The notes: generated from the letters alone by a model not told the origin. 64,000 nucleotides of DNA from Sanguibacter keddieii (GCF_001064145.1 NZ_JVOJ01000010.1:30973-94972); one strand, 5' to 3'. Shown: positions 19,330 to 30,080, numbered from the stretch's first letter. Numbers and translations: made by a program.

Positions 19330-19405
19330 TGGAGCCGGCTATCGGACTCGAACCGATGACCTGCTGTTTACAAGACAGCTGCTCTACCAACTGAGCTAAG
19401 CCGGC
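19330..19405 (-). tRNA. tRNA-Thr (anticodon TGT)
   Basis: 76 nt read on the minus strand. The acceptor stem GCCGGCT pairs with AGCCGGC, the D arm is GCTC-N8-GAGC, the anticodon stem GCTGT/ACAGC encloses the loop CTTGTAA (anticodon TGT), and the T arm is ATCGG-TTCGAGT-CCGAT. The 3' CCA is encoded. Confidence 0.97.
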
Positions 19406-19570
19406 GGCGGACACTAGTGTGCCACAGGTAGGGGCTCGTGCGCGCGGGCGGGCCGGATCGCCGTCGACAAGCGCGCACCGACGAGGTTCCCCATTGCGCG
19501 CTGCAGGGGCCCGGCGTGCGCCTCCAGGACCTCCACTGCGCGCCACAGATGTGAAGGGCACGACAAACAA

Positions 19571-19607
19571 GTGAGGGGTGGGACCGCCACGCGGTCCTAC
19601 CCCTCAC
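19571..19607 (-). terminator. terminator of the DsbA-like gene
   Basis: GTGAGGGGTGGGACCGC pairs with GCGGTCCTACCCCTCAC around CAC with one mismatch, followed on the minus strand by TTGTTTGTCG, 12 bp after the stop. Confidence 0.85.
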
Positions 19608-19618
19608 TGATTGAAGGC

Positions 19619-20551
19619 TCAGTTGGAGCTGTCGGTCGTCTCGGAGCTCTGGGCTTCGCCGGTGCCGCTCTGGGAGGGCTCGGTGGCCTCGGGGGCCGGG
19701 GTTTCGGTGGTGCCCTGGCTCGCGGAATCGGTGATGCCGAATGCGCTCGCGATGCTCTGGCGCAGCTCACCCAGCTGGGTGCCGAGCGGGATCACGGTGG
19801 AGTGGTCCTTGACGAGCTCGGGGGTGCCGAGGCTGCCATCACGACCGTTGTAGCCCGCGTTCTGCCAGGCGGTGGTCGATGCCTTGAGGTAGTCGTCGAC
19901 GGCGTTGACCGGGAAGGTGTCGATGACGTCGGAGGGGACGCCGACCTCGGCGGCGATCACCTTAACCTGCTTCCAGGAGGCGTCGAGGTTCTGGACGACG
20001 GTGCCGTTGGAGGCCTGGAACTGGGAGCGGAAGTATGCGAGCAGGGCGTGGTGGAAGTCCACCCACTTGTCGGGTGCCTTCTGCGCGACGACGAGCGATG
20101 CGCTGGCCGCGGGCTTCAGGTAGTCCATATCGACGGTGATGACCGGCTGGAGCTCAATGTTGTAGTGACCTTCGGCGGCCCAGGTGGTGAGGTCCTTGCC
20201 CATGTATGCGTCGAGGTCGGCGCACGCGTGGCAGGAGTAGTCGAAGTACTCGGTGAGGGTGGGCAGGTTCGGGTCCGCCTCGGCGACGACGCCGTTTGCG
20301 TTGACGATGATCGGGCGTCCGTCGGCGTACGCGCCGAGGACGTCGGAGGCGTTGACGTTGCGGGCGGCGTTGACCTGCGCCTGCTGCTTCCAGATCACGC
20401 CGCCGACGGCTGCGACGACCGCGAGGACGATGACTGCGACGGCGGAAACGACGATGATGCGGGTGCGGCGGTCAGCGCGCTCCTGCGCCTGGCGCATCTG
20501 GGCGGCTTTCGCGCGCACGGGATCGACGGCCGGCTTCTTCTTCTGAGCCAT
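19619..20551 (-). CDS. membrane-anchored DsbA-family thiol oxidoreductase
   Basis: 310 aa. A Lys/Arg-rich cytoplasmic N-terminus precedes one membrane anchor (residues 31-53). The extracellular part has a thioredoxin-like fold with the redox motif C107-H-A-C110 in EYFDYSCHACADL, which is DsbA-like. Its final 45 residues are Ser/Thr/Glu-rich and probably flexible. It likely forms disulfides in exported proteins, as MdbA does in Actinomyces. GGAAGG precedes the ATG. It is downstream of the Ser/Thr kinase gene with a 60-bp gap. Confidence 0.9.
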   Translation of the reverse strand: MAQKKKPAVDPVRAKAAQMRQAQERADRRTRIIVVSAVAVIVLAVVAAVGGVIWKQQAQVNAARNVNASDVLGAYADGRPIIVNANGVVAEADPNLPTLTEYFDYSCHACADLDAYMGKDLTTWAAEGHYNIELQPVITVDMDYLKPAASASLVVAQKAPDKWVDFHHALLAYFRSQFQASNGTVVQNLDASWKQVKVIAAEVGVPSDVIDTFPVNAVDDYLKASTTAWQNAGYNGRDGSLGTPELVKDHSTVIPLGTQLGELRQSIASAFGITDSASQGTTETPAPEATEPSQSGTGEAQSSETTDSSN

Positions 20552-20611
20552 GGACTCACCTTCCGAAAGTAGTTGAATATTGTAAGAGTATCGGGCGCAG
20601 CATGACCGCGC

Positions 20612-22534
20612 TCAGTGCGACAGCCCACCTGTGACGATAAACCACGCACCCGCAAGGAACGCCATACAGCCTACCGCGAGGAGGCCTCGCCCCCAGGCAG
20701 GACGCACGATCGAGCGCAGCGTTGTGGACACACCGACCCTCAGATCGGCAGCAAACGGCATGAGCCAGGCAGTCAGCATCATGAGCGCGGCGAGCGCCCA
20801 CACGACGATCGCGGCTCGTGGGTCGCTCAGCCAGTAGTCCGTGCGATCGACACCGGTGGCTGCGACGACATCGGCGGGCCACGACCACAGGACGCGCCCC
20901 TCGCGCGAGTAGGACACGAAGGCCCAGATCCCGTACGGAACGAGGCCTCCGACGACGAGGCCAAGCGCGGTCGATAGGATCGAGCGCACCAGCAGGATGG
21001 GCGACATGGCGATGACGGCGGCTGTGTCGCTAGCCTTCGCGCCTCGCAGGATCCGACGACGCTCCAGCCACCGTGACATCGCGCCGATCAGGCCGAAAGC
21101 GGTGAGTGCGATCCCCACGATCATGGAGCCGGTAAGACCCAAAAGGAAGGGCAGTGAGGCCAGGAGGGCCAGCAGCGCGGCGCCCGAGATCCATGCCCCC
21201 TTTGCGGTGGACGAGGCCCCGTCCACCGACGCGACACCCGTCCCCATCGCCGGGTTGGGGTTCCACTGGGGGCCCATTGCCATCTGCTGCGGGGCGACTC
21301 CGGTCTGCGGATAGGGCTGTTGCCCGTATCCGGGGACAAAACCGGGATCATACGCGCCCTGCGGACCCGGGTACTGAGGCTGAGCGTAGGGGGCCATGAC
21401 CTCGGTGGGATCCGAGTTATCAACGCGCTGCCAGACGTCGGTGGCGTCATCGTGCCAGGCGACCTCCTCGGTGTCATCGGAACAGTCGCCATACCCCTGG
21501 GCTACCGACGCGGTGCCCACGACGTCGGTGTGGTCGTTGGCCGCCGTGAATTCCGAGGCGTCTCGGCGCGGATGCTGCGGATAGGAGACGGCGCGCGCGC
21601 CGGAGGCGTCCGGACGCTGCCCCGCGTCCTCCCACTCGGGAGGCGCGGCAATCTCCTGGGGGTCCGAGTTCACCATCTGCGTGCGCATGCCCGTGTCGAG
21701 CAGCTGCGCCCAGTTCACGGTCACGTAGTCGAGCTCGCCGGGTGCCCACCCGACGGCGCTCATGAGATCGGCAACAATCAGGGAAGGTGACGGACGATCG
21801 TCGGGATCGGGGGCGAGGCCGCCCGCGAGCACGTCTGCGACCATGGGGTGCAGTCCGGCCAGGTCGGGGTCCCCTTCGAGGACGCGCAGCATCGTGGCGG
21901 ACACGTCGCCCTTGCCAAACGGCGGGCGCCCGGTGGCGCAGGACAGCAGGGTGGCGCACCACGCCCACCAGTCCGACTCCTTCGTGGCGCCGTGGCCCTG
22001 CAGGAGCTCGGGGGCGGTGTACCCGGCCGTGCCCGACACGAGGCCGGTGCTCGTGAGGTGCTGATCGGAGGTCGCCATCGCGATACCGAAGTCGATGAGG
22101 ACCGGGCCGCGCGGCGAACAGATGATGTTGGAAGGCTTAATGTCGCGGTGGATGATGTTGGCGTGATGAACGGCCGCGATCGTGGACGCCAGGTGGTAGG
22201 ACAGGGCGGCGACGCCGCGCAGAGGAACCGGCCCCGAGACGAGGATTTCCGCGAGCGTGGGGCCCTCCACGTACTCCGAGACGACGAAAGGCTGGGAGGC
22301 CTCGGTTTCCGCATCGACGATGTGCGCGACGAAGGGCGAGCGCACGGAGTTCACGGTGCGCGTCTCGCGCTCCAGGCGCTGGCGCGACTCCTCCGAGGCG
22401 GCCATCGCCGGGTGCATGGCTTTGAGGGCGACACGCGTGCCGCCCCCATCTTCGGCGAGCCAGACCGTTCCCGCGCCGCCCGTACCGAGCCGACGGATCA
22501 GCCTGTAGCCGCCCAGTTCCTCGCCTTCTTCCAC
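20612..22534 (-). CDS. Ser/Thr protein kinase with C-terminal membrane segments
   Basis: 640 aa from a GTG at 22534. The kinase domain fills residues 10-265: glycine loop GTGGAGTVW, Lys38 in VALKAMHP, the catalytic loop HRDIKPSN (129-136), DFG (148-150) and APELLQG. Residues 290-455 form a low-complexity linker rich in Gln/Pro/Gly/Asp. From about 460 there are four or five membrane segments and a very short tail. There are no PASTA or other extracellular sensor domains, unlike PknB, so the signal may be sensed inside the membrane. Confidence 0.93.
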   Translation of the reverse strand: MEEGEELGGYRLIRRLGTGGAGTVWLAEDGGGTRVALKAMHPAMAASEESRQRLERETRTVNSVRSPFVAHIVDAETEASQPFVVSEYVEGPTLAEILVSGPVPLRGVAALSYHLASTIAAVHHANIIHRDIKPSNIICSPRGPVLIDFGIAMATSDQHLTSTGLVSGTAGYTAPELLQGHGATKESDWWAWCATLLSCATGRPPFGKGDVSATMLRVLEGDPDLAGLHPMVADVLAGGLAPDPDDRPSPSLIVADLMSAVGWAPGELDYVTVNWAQLLDTGMRTQMVNSDPQEIAAPPEWEDAGQRPDASGARAVSYPQHPRRDASEFTAANDHTDVVGTASVAQGYGDCSDDTEEVAWHDDATDVWQRVDNSDPTEVMAPYAQPQYPGPQGAYDPGFVPGYGQQPYPQTGVAPQQMAMGPQWNPNPAMGTGVASVDGASSTAKGAWISGAALLALLASLPFLLGLTGSMIVGIALTAFGLIGAMSRWLERRRILRGAKASDTAAVIAMSPILLVRSILSTALGLVVGGLVPYGIWAFVSYSREGRVLWSWPADVVAATGVDRTDYWLSDPRAAIVVWALAALMMLTAWLMPFAADLRVGVSTTLRSIVRPAWGRGLLAVGCMAFLAGAWFIVTGGLSH

Positions 22535-22793
22535 GCCCTCAGCCTACCTGGACCCTCCCCCATCTGCGGCCACCCGCGCGGGACGGCCCCGGCCTCGTCC
22601 CTGAAAGTAACGGGCAAACACACGCTGTCAATCCACCATGTGGCCCGAACTGTACACCTGCGAGCGAGCGTGCTAACTTCACTGTTAGTCGCGCGCGGAA
22701 GGATCCGCGTTCGCACTCCGTGGGCGAAGACGCTCCACGGTCACCCCACTACGGATCGTCCGGCACGTACCTGCCGGTGGGAAGGAAAACTCC

Positions 22794-23924
<1,131 letters not shown>

Positions 23925-23954
23925 CGCGTAGCGCTCACGCACAGCGATAATCAG

Positions 23955-23995
23955 CCCCGGCCTCGTCCACTCGTACCTCCAGGACGAGGCCGGGG
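23955..23995 (+). terminator. terminator of the sugar-transport ATPase gene
   Basis: CCCCGGCCTCGTCC pairs with GGACGAGGCCGGGG, followed by TTTCG. The stem is built from an inverted pair of the 13-mer described in the findings, the arrangement known for uptake words in some naturally competent bacteria. Confidence 0.9.
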
Positions 23996-24088
23996 TTTCG
24001 CTATGCCCGCATGTGTTCTTGGCCGCGACTAGCGCAGATACCGAGTCAGGGCTATACGCACGGCGTTCAAGATGAGACAATAGGCCCC

Positions 24089-25351
24089 ATGGCTTTGGAC
24101 ATTACGGCGGCCGCAGTCGACCCCGCCCTTTTGGACCTCCCGTGGGATGTTCCCCTCGAGGAGTGGCCCTCCAGCCTGCTCGCAGCACTTCCCCGCGGCA
24201 TTTCCCGCCACGTCGTGCGCTTCGTGAACCTGTCCGGTCGCGTGCTCGCGGTCAAGGAGATCGGTCCGACGGTCGCCCATCACGAGTACGACCGCCTGCG
24301 CGACCTGAAGCGCCTGGATGCCCCGTCCGTCCAGCCGGTCGCCGTCATCACGGGCCGCGAGACCCCCGAGGGCGAGGAACTCAACGCGGCTCTCATCACC
24401 GAGCACCTGCAGTTCTCCCTCCCCTACCGCGCGTTGTTTTCCCTGTCGATGCGCGAGGACACCGCGACGCGCCTCATCGACGCGCTCGCGCTTCTCCTCG
24501 TGCGCCTGCATCTCCTGGGCTTCTACTGGGGCGATGTCTCCCTGTCGAACACGCTGTTCCGTCGCGACGCGGGCGAGTTCGCCGCCTACCTGGTCGACGC
24601 CGAAACCGGCGAGCTGCACCCCAAGCTCACCGACGGCCAGCGCGAGTACGACGTCGACCTGGCCCGCACGAACATCATCGGCGAGCTCATGGACCTCCAG
24701 GCCGGCGGGTTCTTCCCCGAAGACGCAGACCCCATCTACGTCGGCGACCGCATCCGCACCCAGTACGACCTGCTGTGGACAGAAGTCACGGCCGAGGAGT
24801 CCATTCCCAACGATCAGCGCCAGTACCTGGTCAGTGAGCGTATCCGCCGCCTCAACGACCTCGGTTTTGACGTCGCCGAGCTGCGCATGTCCACCGATTC
24901 CTCCGGCGAGCGCCTCGTCATACAGCCCAAGGTGGTTGACGCCGGTCACCACAACCGCAAGTTCATGCGCCTGACCGGCATGGACGTCGGTGAACACCAG
25001 GCGGCGCGCCTCCTCGCCGACATCGACGTGTGGCGCGCGACGAGCGGCCTCCAGGACCTTTCCCTTGAGCAGGCTGCCCACGAGTGGCTCACCGACGTGT
25101 TTGCCCCCGTCGTGCGCGCGATTCCGCGCGAGCTGGCGGGCAAGCTGGAGCCCGCGCAGCTCTACCACGAGTATCTCGAGCACCGCTGGTACATGGCCCA
25201 GCAGGCCGGCCACGACGTGTCACGAGACGACGCCCTGGCCTCGTACGTGGAGACGATTCTGCCGTCCAAGCGCGACGAGGCCGTCCTCATCGAACCCGGT
25301 CCGGGTCGCGCGTCTATGCTCAGCGCCGAGGCGCACCCCGACCTATGGTGA
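24089..25351 (+). CDS. DUF4032 protein with kinase-like core
   Basis: 420 aa from the ATG at 24089; the ribosome-binding site is weak. The N-terminal two-thirds resembles a lipopolysaccharide-kinase/APH-like fold: RVLAVKEIG (possible ATP Lys), LHLLGFYWGDVSLSNTLF in the place of a catalytic loop, and YLVDAETGEL in the place of DFG. This matches the DUF4032 family of actinobacteria, whose function is unknown. It stands 41 bp before the glycerophosphodiesterase gene and is probably cotranscribed with it. Confidence 0.82.
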   Translation: MALDITAAAVDPALLDLPWDVPLEEWPSSLLAALPRGISRHVVRFVNLSGRVLAVKEIGPTVAHHEYDRLRDLKRLDAPSVQPVAVITGRETPEGEELNAALITEHLQFSLPYRALFSLSMREDTATRLIDALALLLVRLHLLGFYWGDVSLSNTLFRRDAGEFAAYLVDAETGELHPKLTDGQREYDVDLARTNIIGELMDLQAGGFFPEDADPIYVGDRIRTQYDLLWTEVTAEESIPNDQRQYLVSERIRRLNDLGFDVAELRMSTDSSGERLVIQPKVVDAGHHNRKFMRLTGMDVGEHQAARLLADIDVWRATSGLQDLSLEQAAHEWLTDVFAPVVRAIPRELAGKLEPAQLYHEYLEHRWYMAQQAGHDVSRDDALASYVETILPSKRDEAVLIEPGPGRASMLSAEAHPDLW

Positions 25352-25391
25352 GGGAACAGTTCGTCCCGTCCCATTCACGTTAGGAGCACCT

Positions 25392-26135
25392 ATGTCTGAA
25401 TTTCCCCGCATCTTTGCCCACCGGGGCGCGTCCTCCCTGGCTCCCGAGAACACGATCGCCGCGTTCGCCAAGGCCATGGAGGTCGGCGCACGGTGGTTCG
25501 AGTTCGACGTGGACATCACGGGCGACGGCTCACTGATCGTCATTCACGACGACACCCTGGACCGCACGACGACGGGGTCCGGATCGTACTACCAGCTCGG
25601 GTTCTCTGACATCCGACGACTGGACGCGGGCCGCTGGTTCTCGGACACGTACCGCTTCGAGCGCATTCCCGAGGCCACCGACGTGCTCGCCTTCGCGCAC
25701 GCTCAGCAGATGGGCGCGAACCTGGAGATCAAGCCCTGCGCGGGCGGTGATCGCCTGCGCGAGCGCTTGATTGAGGCCCTGGCCGTCACTCTCGCCGGCG
25801 ACAAGATTCCGTCCCGACTCATCGTGTCTTCCTTCGACCACGATCTCCTCGCGGCCTTCCACGAGGCGTGCCCGACAGTTGCGCTCGGCTGGCTCATTGA
25901 GCGCGCCTCCGAGGAGTGGCGCGAGGGCGCGGCCGCCCTGGGTGCGGCAGCGATCCACCCGGGCGTCGAGGGCCTCACCGAGTCCGACGTGCGCGCCATG
26001 CGCGACGCGGGCTTCGAGGTCAACGTGTGGACCGTCAACGACGTCGAGCAGGCCCGTGAGCTGGCCTCGTGGGGCGTCACAGGTATCTTCACGGATCGCC
26101 CACAGGACTTCCCCGCCGAGGCCCTGAAGGCCTGA
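25392..26135 (+). CDS. glycerophosphodiester phosphodiesterase
   Basis: 247 aa; TTAGGAG precedes the ATG. The GDPD signature is clear: AHRGASSLAPENTIAAF (catalytic His and Arg), the metal-binding FEFDVDITGDG and the second His in VIHDDTLDRTT. There is no signal peptide, so the enzyme is cytoplasmic, like UgpQ. It hydrolyses glycerophosphodiesters to glycerol-3-phosphate plus alcohol. Confidence 0.96.
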   Translation: MSEFPRIFAHRGASSLAPENTIAAFAKAMEVGARWFEFDVDITGDGSLIVIHDDTLDRTTTGSGSYYQLGFSDIRRLDAGRWFSDTYRFERIPEATDVLAFAHAQQMGANLEIKPCAGGDRLRERLIEALAVTLAGDKIPSRLIVSSFDHDLLAAFHEACPTVALGWLIERASEEWREGAAALGAAAIHPGVEGLTESDVRAMRDAGFEVNVWTVNDVEQARELASWGVTGIFTDRPQDFPAEALKA

Positions 26136-26136
26136 C

Positions 26137-26217
26137 GGATACGGGCGCGGCCTGCGCCCGCACCACCACCCTGAATTCCCGGCGAATACGTGCGCGGCCT
26201 ATGTCCGCGCCACCACC
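26137..26217 (+). repeat. imperfect direct repeat after the phosphodiesterase gene
   Basis: Two 34-bp copies (26137-26170 and 26184-26217) share ATACG-N-GCGCGGCCT and end in GCACCACCACC or GCCACCACC. They are 47 bp apart, between the stop codon and the terminator. Confidence 0.6.
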
Positions 26218-26226
26218 AACAGATAG

Positions 26227-26260
26227 GGCAGCCGGGGTCGCGTGAGCGACCCCGGCTGCC
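26227..26260 (+). terminator. terminator of the phosphodiesterase gene
   Basis: GGCAGCCGGGGTCG and CGACCCCGGCTGCC form a perfect 14-bp stem with a 6-nt loop, followed by TTTACG. It may also serve the convergent gene ending at 26285. Confidence 0.92.
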
Positions 26261-26284
26261 TTTACGTATGCCGCTGACGACTTC

Positions 26285-27490
26285 TTAGGCCTCGCCTGCG
26301 CGGCGCGCGAAGCGCCTGGAGACGTGCTTGGCCAGGGACAGCTCGGCGATCGAGTCGACGACCATCAGGCCGCCCACGATGCCCGCGAAACGCATCCAGC
26401 CCGAGCGAGGCGAGGAGGCGCGCACGGCGGCAACCAGCATGCCGGTGCCGACGATGGCCTCGGCGGCGACGGCGGCGTGAATGATCCACGGGCGTTCGAC
26501 GGCCACGGACTCGTAGGAGTTCCACAGGGGCTTCACGACCGACTGCGGCTGGCCCATCATGATGTCGACGCTGCGGCCGATCGCGTTGGAAATGCCGCGA
26601 GCCAAGTGCACGGAGACGCCCTCGACGTCCTCGAGGTCGGTGGTGCCCAGGAGGAAGCCGGCAACGGAGCCGGGCAGACCGAGGGCGCGCACGACCTTCC
26701 ACACGGATTCCTCGCCGGTCGTGGCCACGGACGCCCACAGGGCGTCGGCGTCCGAGCCGGGGACGGCCTCGGCGATCTCCAGGAGATCGAGGCGGTCGCC
26801 CACCAGGTCGATGACCTCGCCGGGCAGTTCAGCGGTGCGGTCGTGTCCGCCGGGAACGATCGCAGCGTCCATGCCCCAGTTGTGGGAGATGATGTGCTCG
26901 AGGTGGTCGTCGGTAACCAGGAAGACCTGGAATTCACCGTCCGTCACGGAGAGAGTCACGAGCGGCAGGTCGCCGAAGTTCCAGCCCTCCTTCTCGGCGG
27001 GCAGCTCAGCGAGAAGCGCGCGGTGCCCCTCTGCAAGCTCGAGGTCACCGAGATCCACGCCCTCAAGGGCCGCCAGGAGCGGTACGGACGACGCGGGGGT
27101 ACGGCCAATCTCGACGATGCGAGTCGGGATGGGTTCGACGGCCGCAGCATCCTCCTCATCGGAGGGCCACACCTTGCCCAGCGGCGAGTCGCCCTCGGGC
27201 AGGTGGTCGGCCGTCGCGTTACCGATGCGCACCTCGGCGTCGAAAAGGATGGCGAGTTCGTCGGCCAGTTCGGCGGGGGTCGGGCCGGGAACGACCTCAG
27301 TTGATCCGGCGGGCACGGTAGCGACGCGCTCCTTATCGACCGCGACGTTCAAGCCCAGCATCTGCGGCGAGGAGGGGAACCACTCAAGCTGGGCGAGGAT
27401 CGAACGATCCTTCAGCTCGCCAGCGACCACGCTGGGGTCCAGATCGTGGCCGATAATCATGCCTTCAATGCGGGTCCAGTCCTGGGCCAT
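26285..27490 (-). CDS. hypothetical protein with possible C-terminal membrane segments
   Basis: 401 aa; GGAAGG precedes the ATG. I do not recognise the family. The first 300 residues are acidic and soluble with no repeats. Residues about 335-390 contain two moderately hydrophobic stretches (IIHAAVAAEAIVGTGMLVAAV and FAGIVGGLMVVDSIAELSLA) that could be membrane segments, and the C-terminus is basic (KHVSRRFARRAGEA). It is transcribed alone. Codon use looks native. Confidence 0.75.
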   Translation of the reverse strand: MAQDWTRIEGMIIGHDLDPSVVAGELKDRSILAQLEWFPSSPQMLGLNVAVDKERVATVPAGSTEVVPGPTPAELADELAILFDAEVRIGNATADHLPEGDSPLGKVWPSDEEDAAAVEPIPTRIVEIGRTPASSVPLLAALEGVDLGDLELAEGHRALLAELPAEKEGWNFGDLPLVTLSVTDGEFQVFLVTDDHLEHIISHNWGMDAAIVPGGHDRTAELPGEVIDLVGDRLDLLEIAEAVPGSDADALWASVATTGEESVWKVVRALGLPGSVAGFLLGTTDLEDVEGVSVHLARGISNAIGRSVDIMMGQPQSVVKPLWNSYESVAVERPWIIHAAVAAEAIVGTGMLVAAVRASSPRSGWMRFAGIVGGLMVVDSIAELSLAKHVSRRFARRAGEA

Positions 27491-27590
27491 GTCACTACCT
27501 TCCTATCCGTGGTGACACCATCTCACCACACTTTGTTCCATTGTGGCGCGTGGCACGCACTTTTGCTCGCCCGCGCGGTCAGAGATGAGA

Positions 27591-28364
27591 TTATTTTTCT
27601 TCCGTGCCGCCCCATTCGACGACCGTGAAGCCGCTGCGCGTCGGAGTGGGCCCGAAGACCTGAGGCGTGACCACCTCGTTCGCGTCCGCCGCACGGATCG
27701 TCATAAACACCCGAATGAAGGTGTCGGGCTCAACCGGCGCCCCGGCCTCGTCCGTGAAGCTGTACGTCGCCTGACTCGCGTAGGAGGAGGCGTCGAAGGA
27801 CACGAACGTGTACTCGTTGGCGCGGATGCGCGGTGCCCAGTAGGTGATGAAGTCGGCCGCCTCCTTGTCGGTCAGCCCCAGCAGCGCCAGCTTCTCCTCC
27901 AGGAAAGGCACGGCGTCCTCGCGCGCAACAATGAACCCCTGGCGCGGAGCCTCCAGCGTCATCTCCCCATCCCAGAACAACGACGGATACGTCCGCCCAC
28001 CCTGATCCGTCAGCGTTCCGTCGGGCGAAGCCGTCACCGTCCACGAGGCCTGGGTTCCCCGATCCGTCGTCTCCTGGGTGTCCGGGGCCGGGTACACCGT
28101 ACCCAACTCACCCTCCACGTCAAGAGACACCGTCAACGACTGCTCACGCTCGGGATACACATACAACACAGGCTTGTAAGCAAGTTGGGGGACGCTGCTC
28201 GGCGAGGGAGAAGGCGACACGGGATCATTCATATTCTCGCAGGCTCTATCCCCACTCGCGCACTCGTTCGGGTCAATCAGGGGAACCAAGCCGAAGATGA
28301 TCGCGGCAGTAGCGACCAGCGCGCCGACAATGACACAAACGATCGTGATCACTGTTTTTTTCAT
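27591..28364 (-). CDS. hypothetical membrane-anchored or lipid-free secreted protein, KPVxYxYPE type
   Basis: 257 aa from the ATG at 28364 (MKKTVITIVCVIVG), with GGGAG upstream. The N-terminal hydrophobic stretch (residues 4-30) is an uncleaved anchor or signal peptide; there is no clear lipobox. A short Ser/Pro linker is followed by KPVLYVYPEREQ, VSLDVEGELGTVYP, TVTASPDGTL and YPSLFWDGEM. This combination of a KPV-YPE start and a Y-LFWDG motif recurs in many uncharacterised secreted proteins of bacteria and archaea. Function unknown. The 13-mer word occurs at 27740, in frame as DEAG. Confidence 0.75.
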   Translation of the reverse strand: MKKTVITIVCVIVGALVATAAIIFGLVPLIDPNECASGDRACENMNDPVSPSPSPSSVPQLAYKPVLYVYPEREQSLTVSLDVEGELGTVYPAPDTQETTDRGTQASWTVTASPDGTLTDQGGRTYPSLFWDGEMTLEAPRQGFIVAREDAVPFLEEKLALLGLTDKEAADFITYWAPRIRANEYTFVSFDASSYASQATYSFTDEAGAPVEPDTFIRVFMTIRAADANEVVTPQVFGPTPTRSGFTVVEWGGTEEK

Positions 28365-28598
28365 AGCTCCCGTGCCTCTCCCACAGCCCACCATCGGACG
28401 TTCCTCCCACGAGACAACGATCCCGCGCTCCCCCATTGTAAGCAGCCCTGCTGCCCGCTTTCAATGAGGTCGCCGTGTGAACGCGACGCAGCCACGGCCT
28501 CGTCACCCAAGAATGAGACAATGCATTGAGTCACACGCCCGACACTGCTATCCTGGCCCGTTACGCGGCTCTACGGACAAGGGGGCCGCATCCCTCAC

Positions 28599-30080
28599 GT
28601 GAAAGCAGCTATCATGCCTCTCCTCAGCACCGCAGCGATCGCCGTCGCCGCCACTGTCTTTTTCCTCCTATTCCTGTGGGCGAGCTTCGTCTCCGCGTCG
28701 CCGGGCGAAATTAAGGTGATCTCCGGCCCCCGAGGCCAGCGCGTCCTCCACGGCAAGACGGGCTGGAAGGTCCCCCTGTTGGAGCGCGTGGACACCATGA
28801 CCGCCTCGATGATTTCCGTCGACGCTCAGACCACGGACTTCGTCCCGACGAACGACTACATCAACGTGCGCGTCGACGCGGCCGTCAAGGTCCGTATTGC
28901 GACCGATGACCCGACGCTCTTCCGCGCTGCGACGCGTAACTTCCTCTACAAGACGACCTCCGAGATTTCCGAGGAGGTGCGTGACACCCTGGAGGGCCAC
29001 CTGCGCGCCATCATCGGCCAGATGCGACTGACTGACATCATCACCGACCGCGCTGCCTTCTCCGAGCGCGTCCAGGAGAACGCGAAGCAGGACCTGGAGG
29101 AGATGGGCCTCGAGATCGTCGCGTTCAACATCCAGAACGTCACCGACCAGAACGGCGTCATCGATAACCTCGGTATCGACAACACCGAGCAGATCCGCAA
29201 GACCGCGGCCATCGCGAAGGCGAACGCCCAGAAGGAGGTCGCGCAGGCGACCGCCGTCGCCCAGAAGGAAGCCAACGACGCGCAGGTCGCCTCGCAGCTG
29301 GAAATCGCTCAGAAGCAGACGGACCTCGCCAAGCGCCAGGCCGCACTCAAGGTCGAGGCCGACACCGAGAAGGCGAAGGCCGACGCCGCCTACGAGATCC
29401 AGTCGCAGATTCAGCGCCGCGACATCGAGCGCGAGACCGCGCAGGCCGACATCGTCAAGCAGGAGCAGCAGGCCGTCATCAAGGAGAAGGAAGTCGTCGT
29501 CACCAAGCAGGCCCTGCAGGCCGAGGTGAACGCGAAGGCCGACGCCGACCGCTACGCCGCCGAGAAGGCGGCCGACGCGGCCCTGTACGCGCGTCAGCGC
29601 CAGGCCGAGGCCGAGGCGTTCGAGCGCACCAAGAAGGCAGACGCCGACAAGCAGGCCATGCTCGCGGAAGCCCAGGGTATCGAGGCTCGAGGCCGCGCCG
29701 AGGCCTCCGCGATCGGCGCCAAGCTGACGGCCGAGGCCGAGGGCCTCGAAAAGAAGGCCATCGCTATGACGAAGATGAACCAGGCGGCCGTCCTCGAGAT
29801 GTACTTCCGTGCCCTGCCCGAGGTGGCGCGCGCCGTGGCCGAGCCGCTGTCCAAGGTCGACACGATCACCATGTACGGCGAGGGCAACAACGCCCAGATG
29901 GTCGGCGACATTACGAAGTCGATCAGCCAGATCAACGCGGGCCTGGGCGATTCGCTGGGCCTGGACCTGCAGCAGCTGTTCACGGCGCTCGTGGGCGCCA
30001 AGGTCGTCTCCCCGACGATCTCCGACGCGGTTGCGGAGGGCGTGCGCGACGCCTCCATCCCGAATCCTCCGCAGGAGTGA
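28599..30080 (+). CDS. flotillin-family (SPFH) membrane protein
   Basis: 493 aa from a GTG at 28599; an ATG at 28614 is an alternative. One N-terminal membrane segment (residues 8-30), an SPFH domain (about 35-200, VPTNDYINVRVDAAVKV, DLEEMGLEIVAFNIQNV), then a long Ala/Glu/Lys coiled coil rich in the EA repeats typical of flotillins (about 205-400), and a C-terminal region. Flotillins oligomerise as scaffolds of membrane microdomains. No NfeD partner gene is adjacent. Confidence 0.93.
   Translation: MKAAIMPLLSTAAIAVAATVFFLLFLWASFVSASPGEIKVISGPRGQRVLHGKTGWKVPLLERVDTMTASMISVDAQTTDFVPTNDYINVRVDAAVKVRIATDDPTLFRAATRNFLYKTTSEISEEVRDTLEGHLRAIIGQMRLTDIITDRAAFSERVQENAKQDLEEMGLEIVAFNIQNVTDQNGVIDNLGIDNTEQIRKTAAIAKANAQKEVAQATAVAQKEANDAQVASQLEIAQKQTDLAKRQAALKVEADTEKAKADAAYEIQSQIQRRDIERETAQADIVKQEQQAVIKEKEVVVTKQALQAEVNAKADADRYAAEKAADAALYARQRQAEAEAFERTKKADADKQAMLAEAQGIEARGRAEASAIGAKLTAEAEGLEKKAIAMTKMNQAAVLEMYFRALPEVARAVAEPLSKVDTITMYGEGNNAQMVGDITKSISQINAGLGDSLGLDLQQLFTALVGAKVVSPTISDAVAEGVRDASIPNPPQE

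Noticed and set aside
27591..28364. lipoprotein
   Set aside because: The Cys after the N-terminal hydrophobic segment lies in DPNECASG, without lipobox residues before it.
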